DNA of 64,000 nt, taken from assembly GCA_036877525.1 (NCBI GenBank), contig JAZGTH010000103.1:1358501-1422500 (forward strand), given 5' to 3'. The notes under the pieces were generated by a model, which saw only the letters and a list, made by a program, of their open reading frames with translations, was not told where the DNA came from and did not search any database. Source of the DNA: Chromobotia macracanthus. Lineage: Eukaryota > Chordata > Actinopteri > Cypriniformes > Botiidae. Positions within the stretch are counted from its first letter, which is position 1; each line of letters begins with the position of its first letter. Positions 57,701 to 64,000 of this stretch are shown here, piece by piece. A program made the position numbers and the translations under genes.

Positions 57701-60700
57701 AACAACAGCCTTAAACAGGCTCATCCAATCAGAAGTCAGAGTCAGGACTATCAGCTTTAAAATGTTTGTTTTCTGTTTACACAGTCTCATTCTTTGTGTT
57801 TGAGTGATCTGTAGTTTCTGACTGTGCTGCAGGTTTACACAGTCTTTTGTTATGTGTTTGAGTGATCTGTAGTTTCTGACTGTGCTGCACGTCTGTTTAC
57901 ATGGGAAGTGTTTAATGCGCTGTGTTTAAGTTGGCACTGTTATTTTTTTGATGTGTATTGCAGGTTTGCGTGGGAAATGTATACGTACTGATGAAGCCTG
58001 GTTCACTCCAGAAGAGTTTGTAAGGCAGGAATCATCTCTCACGGCTGCACTGTGGAAGAGAGATATATTGTGCCATGGCAAAACTCTCAACTTCCTAGTT
58101 AAGGTACCCGGCTTACACATTTATGTTCTGTAAACGTATTTCTAATTGTTTTGTTTTGACTGTGGCACTGTCAAATGTCCAGTTTTCCTTATTTGTGGAA
58201 CATTAATTAACATCCTCACAACCTCTTTTGTAACAGCTTGGCTTGTATTACTTCAGCAGAGTCTTTTCTCTGTTATGTAAAAAATACTGACTTATCTAAG
58301 ATGTACCATCACATTATTTAAATACTATGTTAACTGTTTTGTTAAGGATGTTTTTATAATAGTAAGAACTTTGCTACCAGCTTTATAACGCTAACGTTTA
58401 AAGTAAAGCAATCTGTAACTTTCGTCAATTTCAATTTAAAGCCAATTAAAGCCAAACTGACATTATCCGGGAAATCGGACCCGACAGCTCACATTATAAG
58501 TCATTATTGTAAAGCTGACTGTTGTGAATCAGGGTAAGATAAGAAGATCGTGCTGAACACGGATCTGTTATGTACTTGCTTAATAACTAATTTAAATAAC
58601 TAATAAAAAAAAAAAGTTACGGATTGCTACTTTATACAATGTTGCACAAAAAATGTTTTGTCCTAAAATTGTGAAAATGTGCATGTCATTTTTTTTATTA
58701 AAAAAGCTTTTTCTAACTTAAGGATATTATATATTAGGGATATTATATTGCCTTATATACCACGTATAGCTACGTTTTTGGAACGGTCTCTGTTAGTTGA
58801 GTAATTGTGAGTGAGAGCAGAAATCCAGCTGTGATTGTGATTTTCAGAAAGAGATTCTGCGCATCCATTCGCTGCTGTGTGAGTGTGAGACCTGCAGCAA
58901 TGAGGAACAAGACCTGGTAAGAGTCACACACACCTGACATCATCAGTCCATGTCACATGACCAGAAACAAACTTATAAATGTCATCAAAGCTCATTCATT
59001 CAGTGCCAGAAAACATGAACTTTAAAGCATTCGGACTGAAGTTTATATTTGTTTGTACATTTTTATATTATACGTAATTATAGAATTTGTTGTATTGCCT
59101 TTAATTTATAATGATTTCATTTTGCATTTAAAGCTGCATTAAATTAAAAATGAACAAATGTACATGTACATGACAGATCCATGTTCAGCACGATCTCCTT
59201 ATCTTACTCTGATTCACAACAGTAAGTTTATAATAATGATTTATAATTTGAGCTGTCGGGTCTGATTTCCCAGGAAATGTCAGTTTGGCTTTATTTGACT
59301 TAATTGACCATACGTAAAGAAAAAGAAAAGTACGTAAAGTAACCTGCAATTTTATACTTCAGAAAAATATGTCTTATATTACAGAGATGGCAAAGTAAAA
59401 AATTGCAGCTTTAAAGTTTTACTTTACATTATAGACTAACAGTAATAAGAATCATCTTTGAGAAAAATGTAATTTACAAAAATCTGGATGCAACACAGAT
59501 ATGAGAACTGGGACTGTGCTGTTGTTATGATAATAGTGTCACAATGTAAAAAGTCATGATTTTGTTGTGTTCCTGCTGTAGTGGCCATGATTGTAAACAC
59601 AGTAAATACATGTGTGCATTTTATAAGACATTAAAAGAGTGAATGTGACGTCATGTCGTTCTGTGAGCAGCTGGCACAGAGAAATGATGACGTGTGTTAC
59701 GAGTGTGACTCTGACGGAGATCTCGTGTGCTGTGATGAGTGTCCACGAGCGTTTCATCCACACTGTCACCTGCCAGCTGTGGACAGAGACTCACCCGGGT
59801 GAGAGAAAGACAGAGAGAGAGGGTTCAGTCATTACATTAGCACTGAGTGTATGTGTGGTTGATTTATTCTGCTGTGTGTGTATATACATGCAGGGATTGG
59901 TTGTGTACTTTCTGTGTGCTGAAGAACAGTCAACAGTGGCGAGTCTCCAGTCACATGACTGAACAGGAAGCTTTGAGTCTCCCAGTGTCTCAAAACATAG
60001 TGGTAACACACACATACCCACACACAATTTTATATGTTTCTTAATCTAGAAGAACAAAATAAGACGACAAATTTAGCATAAGGAAACTAAATATTTAAAA
60101 TTTTAAGAATCCATTAGGACTTAAATTCAGACGTTTTACTTAATTTATCTGTAATTACTTGTATTTTCATTGCTAGATTATAGTATCAACTTACTGTAAT
60201 ACAATAAAATGCCATTCTTTTTAGCATAAATGAATGGCAGTATATAACACGATTTACAAATAGTTTGCATTCATTTTAATTACAGTTAATAAGTTCATTC
60301 ATTGCAATTAATACATTTAAATATTATATTCTTGTAATACAGTAATGTGCCCAGCAAAATCAAGCTTTATGGTCTTAAAATACACATAAACTAAAGCAGT
60401 GTTGTGTGTTTTTTTCAGTACTGCCACTACCTGCTGTTATATGTGTACAGAGAGGATGCCCAACATGTGTTTGTGCAGGACCCTCGCAGAACAGTAAGAT
60501 AAACTGATGTTAGCTCGCTTTCACACCTCATCCCCTCTCATACTGTTGAAACGTTATAACGGCAATAATGGAACGTTTCAGGTGCGCAGATACTCTGAAT
60601 TCATCACTCAGCCCATGTGGCTGGACAAAATCAAGCTGAAGTTGGAACAGAACGAGTATCGCACTGTTGGAGATTTTATGTCGGACTTTCAGCTTATTTT

Positions 60701-60986
60701 CAGCAACTGCAGCAAATTTAACCGGGTGAGACTCACAGCTGGACATATTAAACAATCAGCCACAGATACAAACACAATTCAGATTGTGCTTACGTGACAT
60801 GTAAATATGTGATGTACAGTTTTTAGCAGTTTGGTTATTGTGTTCTGTAATGACTGTTTTGCATGTTTTGACTGAGTTCTGGTGTTTATCTCTTGCTTTT
60901 TAAAGGACAATGAGTTTGGTAGAATGGGGGCCAGACTGAAGGATTTGTTTGATGGAGAGTTCCAGAAAATCTTCACCATCCAATAA
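54795..60986 (+). CDS. SP100/SP110/SP140-type nuclear body protein (HSR, SAND x2, PHD, bromodomain)
   Basis: Exons are 54795-54956 (acceptor at 54783), 55038-55212, 55308-55532, 55630-55746, 55963-56096, 56310-56357, 56450-56498, 56657-56866, 57964-58103, 58848-58916, 59671-59798, 59894-60002, 60419-60493, 60582-60725 and 60906-60986. Phases agree throughout, giving about 621 residues. The order is an HSR/CARD-like domain (MGVLDQMDPLGFITNEDLRM to FWGCVFKEHILKQYP), a Lys/Glu-rich linker, SAND1 (PVTCGNQEGTLHRDRL; WFTPSAFEKFGGKE; KNWKSSIRCG), an acidic stretch, and a degenerate SAND2 (LPVSCVSLTGTLHKYRF; WFTPEEFVRQE). A complete C4HC3 PHD finger (CYECDSDGDLVCCDEC to WLCTFC) and a bromodomain-like C-terminus (NCSKFNRDN) follow. 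Family members are interferon-linked nuclear body chromatin readers. The ATG at 54795 is the first in frame in its exon, but a coding upstream exon is not excluded. The 56357 donor (GTCTTA) is weak. AATAAA is at 61192. Confidence 0.9.
56867..57963 (+). other. Intron inside the second SAND domain
   Basis: About 1.1 kb of AT-rich intron. Two copies of a roughly 70-bp segment containing GTGTTTGAGTGATCTGTAGT and TTCTGACTGTGCTGCA occur near 57797 and 57860. Confidence 0.5.
58403..58637 (-). mobile_element. MITE-B copy, reverse, in SP-type gene intron
   Basis: It opens TAAAGTAAAGCAATCTGTAA and closes AAAAGTTACGGATTGCTACTTTA. The internal order (GGGAAATCGGACCCGACAGC, then GAATCAGGGTAAGATAAG) is the reverse complement of the 40386 copy. 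Confidence 0.65.
59129..59416 (+). mobile_element. MITE-B copy in SP-type gene intron
   Basis: It opens TTAAAGCTGCATTAAATTAA and closes AAAATTGCAGCTTTAA. Internal TCTTACTCTGATTCACAACA and GTCTGATTTCCCAGGAAATG match the family. Confidence 0.65.
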
Positions 60987-62796
60987 CATTTCTCATTAAC
61001 TCTGGTATCGTTTTAAAAGACAACATTACTGTATCTTTCCATTGCATCATAATCTCCTGTCGTTCTCATGACTTGTTTTTGTTGCATAAAGCTCTTTTTT
61101 ATAGATAATAGTTGAACATTTCATCCTAAATCAAAGAAGCATCACATTTTAAGCATCGAGTCAGTTTCTGTCCTGCTGCATGATGCGACAGAATAAAAGA
61201 CTGTGTGTTTAGTGATGTATAATATACAGTTATATTACAGAGGAAGTAAACCAAATTATCTTTATCTCCGGCACTACTGGCGCTGAAAATTCTGATTACT
61301 ATGAACAATGTATCGCTTTATACTTTTATCATGTCACTCTTGCACTGTAAAACACATTTTAGCATTATCTATTTTACGGTGTACATTAATTTCTGCGCAT
61401 GTTTTCAGAGTTTCTCAAACTGTTTCTGTCAGTATCTCTGCACAGTAAACCCGTATAAAGACCCTTCACACTGTGGACCATTACGATAACAATAAAGATT
61501 AACTATAACCATATTAACTATACCGATAAACATACAAGGAATTATATAGTTGTGATCAATTTTGGAGCCAGTATTGACAGCCAATCAAATCCAGTCGATT
61601 TTAAACAGCTTGCACCTCAGAATAAACAGCATTATATACTGGTTACAGTATATATGGTTCTATAATAATTATTATATATATGATTATATATGGTTATAAT
61701 GATCTTTATAGTTATTTTTCTTAGTGTGAATGTGTAAGAGTATTTTAACAGAAGAACGTATATGAGCAGAACTGATGGCTGGATCGGAAACGTATTCTTT
61801 TAATGAGTTTTAATGAAAGTTTAATTTAATGTACATTTCAATCACCTGTCATGTATTGTTTATATATGTCTATATAAATGAAAAGATCATTGTATTTTAT
61901 ATAAGTGTGTTGTGCATTACGGTTTGTGTGATTCATGGGGTGTGTTATTAATTAATACATATGTAAATTAAAAATGCAGTGTGCTAATATAAAACTACTT
62001 TATTCTGATGTGAAACTCATTTCTGTGTGTCTGTCGAGAAATGCAGAAATGTAACTATAATCATTTGTCATTTTTTTTAAAGCATGATCAAACTGATTTC
62101 ATTTTTACATTCCCTCCATTGTACTGTACCAGGATCAGTTTTGTGTTGACTCTCAGTTTGGCTTGTCATTCAGCATCTGTACAGGGGACAAAATGGTTGT
62201 TTGGTTGCTTCATGAGCGTCGGTTTCACAGTGTTTGATCCACTTTTAATGCCTCTGTATTTATTTAATCGTTTCACAGTTTTATGGTGAAAATATTACAG
62301 TGTGTAAAATAATATTAGAGTGTTTAAAGTCTCTCTGTCTCATCTCTGTATGAGACATAAAACTGCAGGTCACTTTACCTACTTTTCTTTATGTGTGTTA
62401 AAGTAAAATGAAGCCACATATATTATATTATAATAATATCTGCCAATAACAGTTTTCCTTCATTTTTCACTATATTTTCAATATATATTTCAGGTTTAGT
62501 TTACTGTTAACATGAGTTTTCACAGCTGGTTTCATCTGTCAGGTGGATTGGTGGCTCATAGCTGCTCATTGGGAGTCAGATTTGCGGAAGTGTGTGTGTG
62601 TGTGTTAGAGGCAAAATTCAGACGAGGTTTTTATTTCATGTGTGCACATCTCTGTGTCAGAGTCCCCAGAAGAGCCATAATAAAGCCGAAACACAGAGAT
62701 CAGGTGAGTGCACATCCACTTTAATGCACAGAGAAGAAGAAACTTTAAGTTTCGATTCTGCGCAATTGAAAGTGAACGAGCGTGTCCGTGAAGTTA
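60987..62796. other. 3' flank of SP-type gene 1; no HSR exon for gene 2 seen
   Basis: AATAAA at 61192-61197 probably ends gene 1. The rest is AT-rich. A GTGAGTG donor after CAGAGATCAG at about 62703 could end a 5' exon of the next gene. A (GT)n run lies near 62592-62605. Confidence 0.4.
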
Positions 62797-62915
62797 CCCA
62801 AACGTTAGGAAAGTAATGTTTATACAACGTTCAAAGATCTGCTAACGTTACGGACCCCGAGAACGTTTTGCTAACTTTGAGAGAACCTTTGGAGAACGTT
62901 AACCAACCTGTAATA
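62797..62915 (-). mobile_element. MITE-A fragment
   Basis: It contains CCAAACGTTAGGAAAGTAAT, CTGCTAACGTTACGGACC and GAGAACCTTTGGAGAACG with no terminal repeats. It is a short, rearranged piece of the family. Confidence 0.4.
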
Positions 62916-63158
62916 ACATGTAAAGGTTGTAAGACTTTCTGACGTCATTTAGTTTCATTTTCTATTCACAGTCGATCAGAGCAATGAAATAATATCTTGG
63001 ATGGAGTGTGACGCAATTTTTCAATATTATTGCAATTGTTGTTCTTGATCATCAATGTGCAGAATTGAGTTCAATCTATTGAAAAGTGCTAAAGGCCTAG
63101 AAATGGTTCCCTTCATGTTGAATAAATGATGTATTTATAAGGACCGTGTGTGTTTCAG

Positions 63159-64000
63159 AGGACATGGAGGAAGATTCACTCACTGAACCGGAGGACAGTT
63201 CAGGATCTGACCGGCAGAGCGAAGATGAAGGACAGAACGGAGAAAGTGGAAGAAAAAGGAGGATGAAGACGCGGAGCTGTCAGGAGAAACAGCAGATGAG
63301 AGGAACCAAGAATAAACACAGTCCGAGTACATGAAAAATGCTTTTAATGAAACATATTACGCTCTTCAAATAAAGGTTCCTCACAGTGATGCCATAGGAG
63401 AACCCTTTTTTGTTTCCCAAGGAACCATTCAGCTTTTCATAGTCTAAAGAACCCACTGCAAACATCCTTTGGTGTAACAGAAAGGTTCTGCAGATGTTGA
63501 AGGTTCTTTAGGGAACCATACGGCCAAAACTGGATCTTCTGTGGCGCGGTGTGAGGAACGTTTTTCTGCAGTCTGTGTTTCCTGTTCGTGTCTGATGCAT
63601 GACTTTCGTTTCAGGTTTGAGTCAGTCTTTAGGACGGCAGATAAACAACAAATCTTCACTTCCTGTTACATGTGGAGATAAAGAGGGTGTCTTGCATTTG
63701 GTGAAATTTGAGAACAGTAAGTCAAATTTGACGGTGTTTGTATTTGTTAAGGAAAGTTTTGTTTAAAAAGTCGCTGATCTAGTAAAGCTGTCCATCAAGC
63801 AGACTGTGTGTGTGTTCAGGTGAGAAGTGTATCCTGAGTGAAGGCCAGTGGTTCACACCTTCAAAGTTTGAGAAGTTCGGTGGGAAGGAGAGGAGCAAAA
63901 AGTGGAAGATTAGCATCTTGTGCTGTGGTGTTCCTCTCCAGACATTCATCGAGGTGCGAAAGAATGACCGACCGCTTTCAACAGCTGTTACAGCTGCCAT
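63159..64000 (+). CDS. Tandem SP-type paralogue, partial (runs off window)
   Basis: Three exons are visible: 63159-63326, 63615-63716 and 63820-63953, with the next intron starting GTGCGA. The first carries one base from an unseen upstream exon and encodes an acidic, serine-rich then basic segment (EDMEEDSLTEPEDSSGSDRQ; GRKRRMKTR). The second and third encode a SAND domain: SSLPVTCGDKEGVLHLVKF, then EKCILSEGQWFTPSKFEKFG and KKWKISILCCGVPLQ. The 134-base SAND exon and its phases equal those of 55963-56096 in the gene upstream, so the two genes arose by tandem duplication. The N-terminus is not resolved; no HSR-encoding exon was found between 61 and 63.1 kb. Downstream domains lie beyond 64000. 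Confidence 0.85.
63361..63545 (+). mobile_element. MITE-C copy in the intron of the partial SP-type gene
   Basis: It contains AAAGGTTCCTCACAG, GATGCCATAGGAGAACCC, AAAGGTTCTGCAGATG and GGTTCTTTAGGGAACCAT, matching 42469-42710. Confidence 0.6.

Noticed and set aside
1..64000. CRISPR arrays, prokaryotic operons, endogenous viral genes
   Set aside because: The direct repeats lack unique spacers of uniform length, all genes are spliced vertebrate genes, and no viral polyprotein or envelope-like frames were seen.

Overview
The window is vertebrate nuclear DNA, most likely from a cyprinid-like teleost. The evidence is intron-rich genes with GT-AG junctions, dense CA/GT and CT microsatellites, many minisatellites, and dispersed short inverted-repeat elements of the kind that crowd cyprinid genomes. 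No prokaryotic, CRISPR or viral features were seen. All gene calls below come from splicing exons by hand and checking reading-frame phase at every junction.

Layout. 1-10.9 kb is largely non-genic and packed with copies of one AACGTT-rich inverted-repeat element (called MITE-A here). 10.9-12.1 kb (+) holds a four-coding-exon parvalbumin gene. 14.9-22.5 kb (-) holds baiap2l2, an I-BAR plus SH3 membrane/actin adaptor. 23.4-26.4 kb (+) holds cbx6, a Polycomb chromobox protein, with a long probable 3' UTR to about 29.75 kb. 34.0-39.2 kb (+) holds nptxr, the neuronal pentraxin receptor. 45.9-46.8 kb (+) holds dnal4, an axonemal dynein light chain. 54.8-61.0 kb (+) holds an SP100/SP110/SP140-type nuclear body gene (HSR, SAND, second SAND, PHD, bromodomain). 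63.2-64.0 kb (+) holds the start of a tandem paralogue that runs off the window.

The block cbx6 - nptxr - dnal4, with baiap2l2 and a parvalbumin nearby, matches human chromosome 22q12-q13 gene content. The SP-type genes are not part of that human neighbourhood.

The most unusual structure is in baiap2l2. Each end of the gene carries minisatellites whose unit is a copied piece of its own coding exon boundary. In intron 1, about 40 units each repeat the last 14 bases of coding exon 1 plus its GTAAGT splice donor. Past the stop codon, 13 units of 41 bp repeat the C-terminal codons, stop codon and flank. A further 18 units of 42 bp share the same core. Other points of note are a conserved non-AUG (CUG) start in perfect Kozak context for nptxr, a GC-AG intron in baiap2l2, an RFX X-box in the presumed dnal4 promoter, and a repeat-built first exon candidate for the SP-type gene.
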